Program-made: the position numbers and the translations under genes
Shown here: in pieces, positions 22,080 through 33,140 of the stretch
How the letters are laid out: each line of letters opens with the position of its first letter
Numbering within the stretch: position 1 is the stretch's first letter
From: Anomaloglossus baeobatrachus
Lineage: Eukaryota > Chordata > Amphibia > Anura > Aromobatidae
Direction of reading: 5' to 3'
Assembly: GCF_048569485.1 (NCBI RefSeq)
Contig: NW_027442220.1
Coordinates: 1 to 64,000 of the forward strand
DNA length: 64,000 nucleotides
The notes under the pieces: model-generated
Told to the model about the DNA's origin: nothing
Seen by the model: the letters and a program-made list of their open reading frames with translations, nothing else
Database searches by the model: none

Positions 22080-23699
22080 GTGGCGGTAGGTCCGGCGCCG
22101 GGGGGGGGTCTGCGGTGCCTGACCCCGGTGCGGCTGAGAGAAGGAGTGACGGCGGGAGCCCTGCGGCAACCGCCGGGTCACTCAGTACCGCTGTGCAGCC
22201 CCCGGATGTGGCAGTCTCCCGTGGGAGCGGGAGGACTCGGCGGATGGAGGCCTGCAATAGCCCAGGAGGGCCAGAGGCGACGACGGCTGAGATCCGGAGC
22301 CGGGCGTCTGGTCGTCCGCGCCCAGAGCCCCCTTGCAGTCGGCAGGGGGGCGGGCGCAAGAGGTCGAGGCCCGGGGTGCCGGCGCGGGGGACAGGACGGT
22401 CTCCTGGGTTGTCACCCCGGGGCAAGAGATGGAGCGGGGATGACTCTGCCCACGCGGCGGCCCTGTCTGGCGGCCGTGGTGGGGGGGGTGCTGCGGCGGC
22501 GCCCCCCGGATGTCGGATGGAAGATGAGGCCAGCGGCGAGGAGGGGGAAGAGGCTTTCGGTTCGGAGGAGTCGGATGGACGACAGACGGAGGACAGCGAG
22601 GCGGCGGTCTCGGGAGACGCCGAGCGGCGGTCGGGTGAGACGGCCGCGGAGGCGGCAGGGGCTGCGCTGGCGGGGGGCTTCGGGGGGGGGGGCGGCTGCG
22701 GCTACGGCAGCGCCCGCTGGTTTCGCAGTGTGGAGTCAATTGTTGGGGCTGTTGCAGGGGCTGGCGGCGGCTTCGGGAGCGGGGGGGGAGGGGGCCCAGG
22801 CGCCGGTGGCGGCGTGGGTGGGTGCAGCCGGTTTAGGGGCCTCGGCGGCGACGGGGGGTGACGGAGCGGGTGCGAGTAGAGGGGGGGGCGAAGGGGGGAG
22901 TGAGACGGGGGGGGGAAAGGAGACGGAAAAGGAGAAGGAAAAGGAGAAGGAAAAGGAGAAGGAGGATGAGGTGGTGCGCTTAGATGATAGGGCTAAAAGC
23001 GAAGTTTATGTTTGTTTTGAGGGCCCGCTGGGGGCCCATTTAAAGAAGGAGGTGCGGGAAAAAATTTGGAAAGGGGAATATGTGGAGATATTTTCTCTGC
23101 TTCCCCTGGAGAAATTTAATTTGGATAGGGTTAAGCCGAGTGATTCCAAAAAGGAGAAGGACGAGGAGGAAAAGCGCCGTTATAGGCTTATTCCTCGGAC
23201 TTTTGCCAACTGGCTACAGGCATTTGCGATTTTGGCGAGCGTGGTCGGGGAGAAGGAGCCGGAGCATTGTTCGGCTTTGTTCGGCTACATGGATGCGATA
23301 GGGGAGGCTTATCGAGTTTATGGCGGACTGGCGTGGCTGCGCTACGACGAGCAATTTAGGCAGCGGAAGGCATTGCGGCCAGATATGCGTTGGGACCATA
23401 AGGATATTTCCTTATGGATGCGATTGATGTCGGCACCGGCTCAGCCCTTTCGGGGGGGCGCCGGGGGTTCGGGGGGGGCCGGGTCCCCGGCAAGTTTCAA
23501 GAAAGGTTTGTGTTGGCAGTACAATGAAGGGCAGTGCAGGTTTGGAGCGGCGTGCCGTTTTAAGCATGAATGCTCCGGATGTGGGGGGGGACATAGCTTG
23601 TCCAAATGTTTTAAAAAAGGAACAGGAAAGGCTGGTGATGGGGCTGGTAAGAGGGACGACGCCGGTGAAGGTAGAAGTGATGGTTCCGTTTTTAAATAG
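22080..23699 (+). CDS. Ngaro gag-like ORF (start uncertain)
   Basis: GC-rich frame with low-complexity Arg/Gly/Ala sequence, a Lys-Glu repeat stretch near 22920-22970, and a more ordered part after it. Near the C-terminus it has a CCCH finger (C-x7-C-x5-C-x3-H, around residues 477-495) followed directly by a C-x2-C-x3-H-x4-C motif. A nucleic-acid-binding C-terminal finger is typical of gag proteins. It overlaps the next ORF. The true start is unclear because the upstream GC-rich region is open in several frames. Confidence 0.65.
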   Translation: MAVGPAPGGGLRCLTPVRLREGVTAGALRQPPGHSVPLCSPRMWQSPVGAGGLGGWRPAIAQEGQRRRRLRSGAGRLVVRAQSPLAVGRGAGARGRGPGCRRGGQDGLLGCHPGARDGAGMTLPTRRPCLAAVVGGVLRRRPPDVGWKMRPAARRGKRLSVRRSRMDDRRRTARRRSRETPSGGRVRRPRRRQGLRWRGASGGGAAAATAAPAGFAVWSQLLGLLQGLAAASGAGGEGAQAPVAAWVGAAGLGASAATGGDGAGASRGGGEGGSETGGGKETEKEKEKEKEKEKEDEVVRLDDRAKSEVYVCFEGPLGAHLKKEVREKIWKGEYVEIFSLLPLEKFNLDRVKPSDSKKEKDEEEKRRYRLIPRTFANWLQAFAILASVVGEKEPEHCSALFGYMDAIGEAYRVYGGLAWLRYDEQFRQRKALRPDMRWDHKDISLWMRLMSAPAQPFRGGAGGSGGAGSPASFKKGLCWQYNEGQCRFGAACRFKHECSGCGGGHSLSKCFKKGTGKAGDGAGKRDDAGEGRSDGSVFK

Positions 23700-25242
23700 G
23701 TATCCGGACAAGGAGGCGGCGGCGTTGTTAAGTTCTGGTTTTTCGGATGGTTTTCATATTCCGTCGGTTGTTAATGCATCGGTTCCGCCGTATCGTAATT
23801 TGCGTTCCGCTCGGGATCACCCGGAAGTGGTGGATGAGAAGCTGGAAAGGGAGGTGGCTTTGGGCAGGATGGGCGGCCCTTATGTCGCCCCGCCGTGCGG
23901 GAATTTGGTGGTGTCACCGTTGGGGGTGGTACCAAAGAAGGAGCGGAATAAATTTCGGCTGATTCATCATTTGTCTTACCCGGAAGGGTTATCGGTGAAT
24001 GATGGCATTGCGCCGGAGTTGTCGGCGGTATATTATGTGTCGTTCGATAAGGCGTTGGACCTGGTTAGGGCGGCGGGGCGGGGTGCATTGATGGCAAAGG
24101 CGGATGTGGAAGCAGCGTTTCGGTTGTTACCGGTTCATCCAGATAGTCAGCATTTGTTGGGTTGCTGGTGGGATGGCAGTTATTATGTTGATCGTTGTTT
24201 GCCAATGGGCTGTTCCATTTCGTGTTCGTACTTTGAGGCATTTAGTTCGTTTGTTGAGTGGGTGGTTCGGGACGTGTCTGGGCTTACGTCCATCATTCAT
24301 TACTTGGATGATTTCCTGTGTGTCGGGCCGGCGGGTTCGATGGTTTGTGCGGGTTTGCTCTTTGCGTTGCAAAAAGTTGCGGCCAGTTTCGGGATTCCTT
24401 TGGCGCCGGATAAGACGGAAGGCCCGGCGCCGGTGATGTGTTTTCTGGGAATTGAAATTGACACCATTGCTATGGAATGCAGGTTGCCGGCGGAGAAGGT
24501 CCGTGATTTGAGGTCCGCAGTGTCAGGGGTAAAAGCGGCGAAGAAGGTGCGGCTTAAGGCGGTGCAGTCTTTGCTTGGAAAATTGAATTTTGCTTGCAGA
24601 ATTGTGCCAATGGGGAGAGTGTTTGCGAGGCGTTTGGCGACGGCGACGGCCGGGGTACGGTTGCCGGCGCATTTTGTGCGGATCACAAAGGCGATCAGGG
24701 ACGATTTGGAAGTATGGGATCAATTTTTGCAGCATTTCAACGGCCGGACGCTGGTGATGGAGAGGGTGGCGTCTAACGGGGCGTTGCAGCTGTTTACGGA
24801 TGCGGCGGGGTCGGCCGGGTTTGGGGCTGTCTTCAGAGGTCATTGGTGTGTCGGGCAGTGGCCACAGGCGTGGCGGGAGAGCGGCTTGGTTAGGAATTTG
24901 GCTCTGTTAGAGCTATTCCCCATTGTAGTGGCAGTGGAGCTATGGGGGTCGCACTTTGCCGGAAGGAAAGTGTGTTTTCATTGTGATAACCAGGCGGTGG
25001 TGCACGCGATTAACAACTTGTCTGCTAAGTCGGAGCCGGTGGTGGTGTATTTGCGGCATTTAGTGTTGAGATGTCTGCAGTTGAATGTGCAGGTAGTGGC
25101 AAGGCACGTTCCGGGTGTTGACAACGAGGTGGCTGATGCTTTGTCTCGTTTTCAGTTCAGCAGGTTTCGGGCGCTGTTGCCGTGGGCGGACGAAGTTGGA
25201 GTGGAGTGCCCCGAGGATTTGTGGCATCTGGTGAGGCGGTGA
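23524..25242 (+). CDS. Ngaro reverse transcriptase and RNase H ORF
   Basis: About 570 residues. The reverse transcriptase shows a conserved FRLIHHLSYP segment, an ADVEAAFRLLPVHP motif, and the catalytic YLDD at about residue 260. RNase H follows from about residue 420 (LFTDAAG, then a conserved E, then HCDNQAVVHAINN and an ARHVPGVDNEVADALSR end). This order is that of the DIRS/Ngaro pol. The first part overlaps the gag-like frame, so the true start is uncertain. Confidence 0.9.
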   Translation: MKGSAGLERRAVLSMNAPDVGGDIACPNVLKKEQERLVMGLVRGTTPVKVEVMVPFLNRYPDKEAAALLSSGFSDGFHIPSVVNASVPPYRNLRSARDHPEVVDEKLEREVALGRMGGPYVAPPCGNLVVSPLGVVPKKERNKFRLIHHLSYPEGLSVNDGIAPELSAVYYVSFDKALDLVRAAGRGALMAKADVEAAFRLLPVHPDSQHLLGCWWDGSYYVDRCLPMGCSISCSYFEAFSSFVEWVVRDVSGLTSIIHYLDDFLCVGPAGSMVCAGLLFALQKVAASFGIPLAPDKTEGPAPVMCFLGIEIDTIAMECRLPAEKVRDLRSAVSGVKAAKKVRLKAVQSLLGKLNFACRIVPMGRVFARRLATATAGVRLPAHFVRITKAIRDDLEVWDQFLQHFNGRTLVMERVASNGALQLFTDAAGSAGFGAVFRGHWCVGQWPQAWRESGLVRNLALLELFPIVVAVELWGSHFAGRKVCFHCDNQAVVHAINNLSAKSEPVVVYLRHLVLRCLQLNVQVVARHVPGVDNEVADALSRFQFSRFRALLPWADEVGVECPEDLWHLVRR

Positions 25243-26123
25243 TCTCAGACTTGATTCGGAACTCGGTGACCGAGGTGACTTGGTGCCGGTATGCTAAGGT
25301 GTGGGCTGAATGGGAGGAGTTGTTGCGTCTGATGTTTGGTGGGGAAAGCGTGGATTACTTGGTGGCTTTGTTGTCATTGGTGAGTACGGATTTTTCAGCC
25401 GGGCGATCGGCATCGGCTGTGGCACATCGGGTGTCGGCAGTGGCATTTTGGTTAAAAATGAGAGGGGAGCGTGATGTTTCACAGGATTTTCGGGTTCGTC
25501 AGGCTTTGCGGGGCTTTCGCCGTGGCGTACGGGAGAGGGACAAGAGGCGCCCTGTATCGTTTGGTTTGTTGAGACGGATGGTGGGTGGCCTGAGCGGCAT
25601 TTGTGAGTCTGTGTACGAGACGGTTCTATTTACAACGGCTTTCGGTCTCGCTTTTTATGGGGCGTTCCGGATAGGCGAGCTGGTGAGCCCGTCCAGGGTG
25701 ACGGGTGGTGGTTTGATGTTTGAGGACGTGCAAGTGAGCAGTAGTCAGGTGGAGTGCCGGATTCGCCGGTCAAAAATGGATCAGCTGGGCCGTGGTAGAT
25801 TGGTGGTGTTATATGCGGTTCCAGGAGAGGAATTGTGCCCTGTGCGTTTAGTCGAGAGATTTATGGCCGTGAGGGGAGGCTTACCTGGCCCGTTGTTGCG
25901 GCATTTGAATGGGTCGTTTTTGTCGAGGTTTCAGTTTGTGGCGGTGCTGCGGCTAAGTCTACGTAACGCGGGGGAGCGCCCGGAGGAATTCGGGTCGCAT
26001 TCATTCCGAATTGGTGCAGCAACGGAGGCAGCCCGTTGGGGGCTTGGAGATGAGGTGGTAAAGCGTATTGGTAGATGGGAATCTTCTTGTTTTCGGCGGT
26101 ATGTGAGACCGCAGTTGTTGTAG
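25182..26123 (+). CDS. Ngaro tyrosine recombinase ORF
   Basis: About 313 residues with the layout of phage-integrase-family recombinases: an N-terminal helical core-binding part, then the catalytic domain. Visible motifs are an Arg in AFRIGEL (about residue 160), HSFRIGAATEAAR (about 272), a Trp-containing GRWES, and a C-terminal Tyr in FRRYVR (about 307). The enzyme would integrate a circular cDNA without making a target duplication, which agrees with the clean junctions at 21406/21407 and 28010/28011. Confidence 0.9.
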   Translation: MGGRSWSGVPRGFVASGEAVISDLIRNSVTEVTWCRYAKVWAEWEELLRLMFGGESVDYLVALLSLVSTDFSAGRSASAVAHRVSAVAFWLKMRGERDVSQDFRVRQALRGFRRGVRERDKRRPVSFGLLRRMVGGLSGICESVYETVLFTTAFGLAFYGAFRIGELVSPSRVTGGGLMFEDVQVSSSQVECRIRRSKMDQLGRGRLVVLYAVPGEELCPVRLVERFMAVRGGLPGPLLRHLNGSFLSRFQFVAVLRLSLRNAGERPEEFGSHSFRIGAATEAARWGLGDEVVKRIGRWESSCFRRYVRPQLL

Positions 26124-26257
26124 CATCATGGGACTTTGGTTACGTGCGGAAGGTTTGAGGAAAGGGGTGTTTTTTGATGTGTTGGTGGTTGTGCTGTTAT
26201 TGGTTTTGATATTTTCGTTTTGTTTTATTTGTTATAGGGAAGTGCCTGATCTGGATC

Positions 26258-26827
26258 TTGGGGCACTCCTTCGTATTTTGGGGTGCCCGTCGGGCGGAGG
26301 TCCGCCCGAATGGTCGACAGCTGGGTTTGGATCGTGCGCAGGCGACTGTTCGATGGATCGGAGTTCGGGGCATGGAGTGGGGCAGGGTGGTCCCGGAATT
26401 TCGTTTCCATTGTAAAGTTGAGCGGCCCCCGGATGTGCTGGTATTGCATGTGGGGGGTAATGATCTTGGTGCCAGGGCGTCGCGGGATTTGATCCGAGAC
26501 ATAAAGATTGATTTACTGCAGTTGTGGAAGCGGTATCCTGGTTTGCTGGTCGTATGGTCTGACATAGTGACCAGGTTGGCATGGAGAGGGGCTCGGTCGG
26601 TGGAGAAGGTTAATAAGGCCAGGGCCCAGGTGAATAGGGTAGTGGCTAGGTTTGTGACCAGGAATGGTGGGATTGTGGTACGGCACAGGGATTTGGAGCC
26701 GGCTGATTGGCGATTTCGGAGGGGTGATGGTGTGCACCTCAACGAGGTCGGTCTGGATTTATGGGCGTTGGGTCTGCAGGATGGTGTGGAGCGTGCTTTT
26801 GGTGTGTGGCGGGTCCAGGCCACGTAA
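26258..26827 (+). CDS. Ngaro SGNH-hydrolase-like ORF
   Basis: About 189 residues with a GHS block at the N-terminus, LHVGGNDLG near residue 66 and DGVHLNEVG near residue 157. These are the Ser, Gly/Asn and Asp-His blocks of SGNH (GDSL-type) hydrolases. Some Ngaro-group elements are known to carry such an ORF, and its role in transposition is not established. The start is uncertain and may lie upstream. Confidence 0.75.
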   Translation: MGHSFVFWGARRAEVRPNGRQLGLDRAQATVRWIGVRGMEWGRVVPEFRFHCKVERPPDVLVLHVGGNDLGARASRDLIRDIKIDLLQLWKRYPGLLVVWSDIVTRLAWRGARSVEKVNKARAQVNRVVARFVTRNGGIVVRHRDLEPADWRFRRGDGVHLNEVGLDLWALGLQDGVERAFGVWRVQAT

Positions 26828-26850
26828 GGTGTCACGTGGTCTGTCCTGTG

Positions 26851-27293
26851 GCGGTGGGGGTAGGTCTGGTCCAGAGGTTTGGAAGTGATTGGTGGCTGGA
26901 CCGGGAGTCATTGTCTTGGTATGGTGGCTCTCGGTTTCCGGGATGTGGCAGGCACGGGGTTCTGCCAAAGTGTGGGGGTCAATCCGTGGGTGATTGGCAC
27001 CTCGTCTCTGGGTCGGTGTGTTGCGGCCGGGGACAGGGGGAGTAGTAGTAGTGGACTGGGCCTACCCCGGGGGGTATTGTAAATGTTATTGTCTATTGTT
27101 ACCGTTATGTGGTTGTTTTGGGTCGCCCGTTGGACGGCGTCCCTAAGGTACTAGTCTGTAAAACAATAGGCAATAAAAAGGCTGCTGTGGCCATTTGAAC
27201 CAAGTCGCATGCAGTCCGTGTGTTTAATTTTAGAGGATAAGGGGGTTTGGTTACACAGACATCATGACCGGAGAATCCTCCCTCAGCTGGTCA
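26851..27293 (+). repeat. Ngaro split direct repeat B1
   Basis: 443 bp beginning GCGGTGGGGGTAGG, identical by eye to B2. It joins A2 directly. It contains an AATAAA-type signal near 27170. Confidence 0.92.
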
Positions 27294-27495
27294 AGAAAGC
27301 CACGGACCCACTTGGGGGGAGGGGCGACATGACCAAGGGGGAGGTAGGGAGTGATGGGTTAATAGGGACAGTGGTATATGCCTAATATGGCTTTGGGGGA
27401 TGGTTTTAGCCGGGGAGGAAGAGGAGGAGCAGGGAAAGGGTTAGCTGGGAGAGGAAGGAGTTACCTCCTCTTCTGTTTCCGGACGCCGAACGATC
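27294..27495 (+). repeat. Ngaro split direct repeat A2
   Basis: 202-bp copy of A1, directly after B1. Confidence 0.93.
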
Positions 27496-27567
27496 CCCGC
27501 CCACCCTCCCTTTGTGTTGTCATGTGGGAGATGTTTTTGGGTAGTTGGGATACCTTTTGTCACAGTA

Positions 27568-28010
27568 GCGGTGGGGGTAGGTCTGGTCCAGAGGTTTGGA
27601 AGTGATTGGTGGCTGGACCGGGAGTCATTGTCTTGGTATGGTGGCTCTCGGTTTCCGGGATGTGGCAGGCACGGGGTTCTGCCAAAGTGTGGGGGTCAAT
27701 CCGTGGGTGATTGGCACCTCGTCTCTGGGTCGGTGTGTTGCGGCCGGGGACAGGGGGAGTAGTAGTAGTGGACTGGGCCTACCCCGGGGGGTATTGTAAA
27801 TGTTATTGTCTATTGTTACCGTTATGTGGTTGTTTTGGGTCGCCCGTTGGACGGCGTCCCTAAGGTACTAGTCTGTAAAACAATAGGCAATAAAAAGGCT
27901 GCTGTGGCCATTTGAACCAAGTCGCATGCAGTCCGTGTGTTTAATTTTAGAGGATAAGGGGGTTTGGTTACACAGACATCATGACCGGAGAATCCTCCCT
28001 CAGCTGGTCA
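27568..28010 (+). repeat. Ngaro split direct repeat B2 (3' end)
   Basis: 443-bp copy of B1 that ends in CAGCTGGTCA at the array junction. Confidence 0.92.
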
Positions 28011-28218
28011 TGGTCAGGTTGAGTGGTGATGAGTTTGCTATTTGGATGAATAAAGAAAGTCAAAAGTGTGAAAGATAAAAAACAAAAGGAGGAAGTGTGA
28101 AAAGTGAATGGGCCAAATTGAGGTGCATATGAAGACGTATGCTTTCTTCCAATTCATTAAATCGGGCTAATATGAATCAGGTGAATTGAGTTCTGCTTTT
28201 GGAAACTGGGTTAAGAAG

Positions 28219-28406
28219 GGGTGCACCGTTCCTGGAGGTACTGCAATACCAGGTCAATGCGTGGAGTGGACAGAGCAAGCTCTTTTTCCATCTCCCTGTT
28301 CTAAAAATCCATTTAATATATGGTCCCCAGATAGGGGACGTATCAGATATTAAACTGATAAGAACAGATACTACACTTGATCTTAGCCAAAAGGCCGAGA
28401 AGCAAT
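28219..28406 (-). ncRNA. RNU2: U2 snRNA, copy 13 (C3U variant)
   Basis: Full-length gene with one change at nt 3 (position 28404): the RNA would start AUU in place of AUC. This end of U2 pairs with U6 in helix II. The change may turn a C-G pair into U-G and so may be tolerated. It is the U2 gene next to the Ngaro insertion. Confidence 0.96.
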
Positions 28407-29796
28407 AACCAGAATTGGTTTGGGCCTCGAGTGGCACCCTGGCCTATGCCGGACACATCTTAGGGAGAGAGAGCGAGAGGGAGACAAACCCACGCCTACA
28501 CAAGACATTTTGTCACCCAAGCCAACCCTTGAAAAGGCTGCTTTGCAGAGCAAAAACAAGAAGAATGGTGCGTTTTGCAGCCGCCGCCCACTGCAATGAA
28601 TCTGAATAACTCCTCCTTTAGGGCGCAAGCAACTCCCCTCCCCCTTGCAGTCTTTCCAATTCACGATACAAAAAGACGGACAGGACAGGTTGCCTGACTT
28701 TCCGTCACTGCCACCCTTTGCCATCCTTACCCGTAGAAAGCCCTTTCATCATCCCCAAACCCTAATCTTTTCCCTTTCCTTCCCAGCCCCCAAACCCTGC
28801 CCTCTGTACCTTTCTCACCACCCGCTTCCCTTCTCCTGTCATCCCCCTACCACCCGGGAAAAAAAGAGATTGCCCCCTCCTTCCACTAGCCCACCCTCCC
28901 ACCCAAAGAACAACTTCTTCTGCGCAGCTTGTTTTCTAGGCAGCAGCGCTATTGTGATGTCATCGGGGGGCATTGTGACAAGCCGCCAGTGTTCCGTCTC
29001 TTCATGTTGTGCACAGTTCAAACGGAAAATACATCAACAGGCAGACTACAGAAAAGCTTACTATCAAAGGTTAGAGGGGGGCTTTCTCAGAGGGCTTTTT
29101 ACAGTTTTTCTATTCCCAATTAGCCGTTTAAGTGTACTTATTGAAAGTAGTAATTCTTTCATAGGCCGCCCTTTCTTAGTATTTGACGTTCCTTATATTG
29201 CGGTATGAGGCTTCGCAGTAGGTTGCAAACATTCATCACCCATGACTGTCCCCAATTGAGCTCAGAAGCTCAATGTCTATCATGACCTCTCTTTTAGAAT
29301 GTCCAAGAGCAAGCAAACTATTCCTCCAGGAGAGGGCGCCAACAGACTACTAAAGAGATCATCATTACTCAAAGAAAACCCCAAAAACCAATGCATGATA
29401 GGAATAAACAGGTAACTTTCTTTGGAGTGGAAGCGGAGAGATCGCACCAGATGCCAATTCTAGATCTTATCACACCTGTGGTCACTGCAGCAGCAGGTGA
29501 ATCCACTTTGTCCAAAAGGGATCTATTCCATTCAATTGCAAATGATCTAGATAAGACAGAGAACTGCAGCACGGGGACATAGCCGAGTTGGTCAGGTTGA
29601 GTGGTGATGAGTTTGCTATTTGGATGAATAAAGAAAGTCAAAAGTGTGAAAGATAAAAAACAAAAGGAGGAAGTGTGAAAAGTGAATGGGCCAAATTGAG
29701 GTGCATATGAAGACGTATGCTTTCTTCCAATTCATTAAATCGGGCTAATATGAATCAGGTGAATTGAGTTCTGCTTTTGGAAACTGGGTTAAGAAG

Positions 29797-29984
29797 GGGT
29801 GCACCGTTCCTGGAGGTACTGCAATACCAGGTCAATGCGTGGAGTGGACAGAGCAAGCTCTTTTTCCATCTCCCTGTTCTAAAAATCCATTTAATATATG
29901 GTCCCCAGATAGGGGACGTATCAGATATTAAACTGATAAGAACAGATACTACACTTGATCTTAGCCAAAAGGCCGAGAAGCGAT
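29797..29984 (-). ncRNA. RNU2: U2 snRNA, copy 14
   Basis: Consensus 188-nt gene with 3' box at 29770-29784. Confidence 0.98.
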
Positions 29985-31374
29985 AACCAGAATTGGTTTG
30001 GGCCTCGAGTGGCACCCTGGCCTATGCCGGACACATCTTAGGGAGAGAGAGCGAGAGGGAGACAAACCCACGCCTACACAAGACATTTTGTCACCCAAGC
30101 CAACCCTTGAAAAGGCTGCTTTGCAGAGCAAAAACAAGAAGAATGGTGCGTTTTGCAGCCGCCGCCCACTGCAATGAATCTGAATAACTCCTCCTTTAGG
30201 GCGCAAGCAACTCCCCTCCCCCTTGCAGTCTTTCCAATTCACGATACAAAAAGACGGACAGGACAGGTTGCCTGACTTTCCGTCACTGCCACCCTTTGCC
30301 ATCCTTACCCGTAGAAAGCCCTTTCATCATCCCCAAACCCTAATCTTTTCCCTTTCCTTCCCAGCCCCCAAACCCTGCCCTCTGTACCTTTCTCACCACC
30401 CGCTTCCCTTCTCCTGTCATCCCCCTACCACCCGGGAAAAAAAGAGATTGCCCCCTCCTTCCACTAGCCCACCCTCCCACCCAAAGAACAACTTCTTCTG
30501 CGCAGCTTGTTTTCTAGGCAGCAGCGCTATTGTGATGTCATCGGGGGGCATTGTGACAAGCCGCCAGTGTTCCGTCTCTTCATGTTGTGCACAGTTCAAA
30601 CGGAAAATACATCAACAGGCAGACTACAGAAAAGCTTACTATCAAAGGTTAGAGGGGGGCTTTCTCAGAGGGCTTTTTACAGTTTTTCTATTCCCAATTA
30701 GCCGTTTAAGTGTACTTATTGAAAGTAGTAATTCTTTCATAGGCCGCCCTTTCTTAGTATTTGACGTTCCTTATATTGCGGTATGAGGCTTCGCAGTAGG
30801 TTGCAAACATTCATCACCCATGACTGTCCCCAATTGAGCTCAGAAGCTCAATGTCTATCATGACCTCTCTTTTAGAATGTCCAAGAGCAAGCAAACTATT
30901 CCTCCAGGAGAGGGCGCCAACAGACTACTAAAGAGATCATCATTACTCAAAGAAAACCCCAAAAACCAATGCATGATAGGAATAAACAGGTAACTTTCTT
31001 TGGAGTGGAAGCGGAGAGATCGCACCAGATGCCAATTCTAGATCTTATCACACCTGTGGTCACTGCAGCAGCAGGTGAATCCACTTTGTCCAAAAGGGAT
31101 CTATTCCATTCAATTGCAAATGATCTAGATAAGACAGAGAACTGCAGCACGGGGACATAGCCGAGTTGGTCAGGTTGAGTGGTGATGAGCTTGCTATTTG
31201 GATGAATAAAGAAAGTCAAAAGTGTGAAAGATAAAAAACAAAAGGAGGAAGTGTGAAAAGTGAATGGGCCAAATTGAGGTGCATATGAAGACGTATGCTT
31301 TCTTCCAATTCATTAAATCGGGCTAATATGAATCAGGTGAATTGAGTTCTGCTTTTGGAAACTGGGTTAAGAAG

Positions 31375-31562
31375 GGGTGCACCGTTCCTGGAGGTACTGC
31401 AATACCAGGTCAATGCGTGGAGTGGACAGAGCAAGCTCTTTTTCCATCTCCCTGTTCTAAAAATCCATTTAATATATGGTCCCCAGATAGGGGACGTATC
31501 AGATATTAAACTGATAAGAACAGATACTACACTTGATCTTAGCCAAAAGGCCGAGAAGCGAT
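31375..31562 (-). ncRNA. RNU2: U2 snRNA, copy 15
   Basis: Consensus 188-nt gene. A single-base spacer variant lies 185 bp past its 3' end (31190). Confidence 0.98.
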
Positions 31563-32952
31563 AACCAGAATTGGTTTGGGCCTCGAGTGGCACCCTGGCC
31601 TATGCCGGACACATCTTAGGGAGAGAGAGCGAGAGGGAGACAAACCCACGCCTACACAAGACATTTTGTCACCCAAGCCAACCCTTGAAAAGGCTGCTTT
31701 GCAGAGCAAAAACAAGAAGAATGGTGCGTTTTGCAGCCGCCGCCCACTGCAATGAATCTGAATAACTCCTCCTTTAGGGCGCAAGCAACTCCCCTCCCCC
31801 TTGCAGTCTTTCCAATTCACGATACAAAAAGACGGACAGGACAGGTTGCCTGACTTTCCGTCACTGCCACCCTTTGCCATCCTTACCCGTAGAAAGCCCT
31901 TTCATCATCCCCAAACCCTAATCTTTTCCCTTTCCTTCCCAGCCCCCAAACCCTGCCCTCTGTACCTTTCTCACCACCCGCTTCCCTTCTCCTGTCATCC
32001 CCCTACCACCCGGGAAAAAAAGAGATTGCCCCCTCCTTCCACTAGCCCACCCTCCCACCCAAAGAACAACTTCTTCTGCGCAGCTTGTTTTCTAGGCAGC
32101 AGCGCTATTGTGATGTCATCGGGGGGCATTGTGACAAGCCGCCAGTGTTCCGTCTCTTCATGTTGTGCACAGTTCAAACGGAAAATACATCAACAGGCAG
32201 ACTACAGAAAAGCTTACTATCAAAGGTTAGAGGGGGGCTTTCTCAGAGGGCTTTTTACAGTTTTTCTATTCCCAATTAGCCGTTTAAGTGTACTTATTGA
32301 AAGTAGTAATTCTTTCATAGGCCGCCCTTTCTTAGTATTTGACGTTCCTTATATTGCGGTATGAGGCTTCGCAGTAGGTTGCAAACATTCATCACCCATG
32401 ACTGTCCCCAATTGAGCTCAGAAGCTCAATGTCTATCATGACCTCTCTTTTAGAATGTCCAAGAGCAAGCAAACTATTCCTCCAGGAGAGGGCGCCAACA
32501 GACTACTAAAGAGATCATCATTACTCAAAGAAAACCCCAAAAACCAATGCATGATAGGAATAAACAGGTAACTTTCTTTGGAGTGGAAGCGGAGAGATCG
32601 CACCAGATGCCAATTCTAGATCTTATCACACCTGTGGTCACTGCAGCAGCAGGTGAATCCACTTTGTCCAAAAGGGATCTATTCCATTCAATTGCAAATG
32701 ATCTAGATAAGACAGAGAACTGCAGCACGGGGACATAGCCGAGTTGGTCAGGTTGAGTGGTGATGAGTTTGCTATTTGGATGAATAAAGAAAGTCAAAAG
32801 TGTGAAAGATAAAAAACAAAAGGAGGAAGTGTGAAAAGTGAATGGGCCAAATTGAGGTGCATATGAAGACGTATGCTTTCTTCCAATTCATTAAATCGGG
32901 CTAATATGAATCAGGTGAATTGAGTTCTGCTTTTGGAAACTGGGTTAAGAAG

Positions 32953-33140
32953 GGGTGCACCGTTCCTGGAGGTACTGCAATACCAGGTCAATGCGTGGAG
33001 TGGACAGAGCAAGCTCTTTTTCCATCTCCCTGTTCTAAAAATCCATTTAATATATGGTCCCCAGATAGGGGACGTATCAGATATTAAACTGATAAGAACA
33101 GATACTACACTTGATCTTAGCCAAAAGGCCGAGAAGCGAT
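32953..33140 (-). ncRNA. RNU2: U2 snRNA, copy 16
   Basis: Consensus 188-nt gene. A spacer variant at 33603 is far upstream of its promoter. Confidence 0.98.

Larger units (their letters stand above)
21407..28010 (+). mobile_element. Ngaro-type (DIRS-related) tyrosine-recombinase retrotransposon, looks whole
   Basis: A 6,604-bp element inserted in the U2 spacer, opposite in direction to the U2 genes. It has the split direct repeats of the Ngaro group: A1 at 21407-21608, the coding region, B1 at 26851-27293, A2 at 27294-27495, a 72-bp link, and B2 at 27568-28010. Its coding parts in order are a gag-like protein with CCCH and zinc-knuckle motifs, reverse transcriptase with RNase H, a tyrosine recombinase, and an SGNH hydrolase. 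There is no target-site duplication, as expected for recombinase-mediated insertion. The A1/A2 and B1/B2 pairs look identical by eye, so the insertion is young. It appears whole at this level of reading. Confidence 0.93.

Noticed and set aside
21851-22861. Long alternative frames in the GC-rich 5' part of the Ngaro element
   Set aside because: Several frames are open on both strands because of GC content. Only the frame leading to the CCCH finger shows protein-like features.
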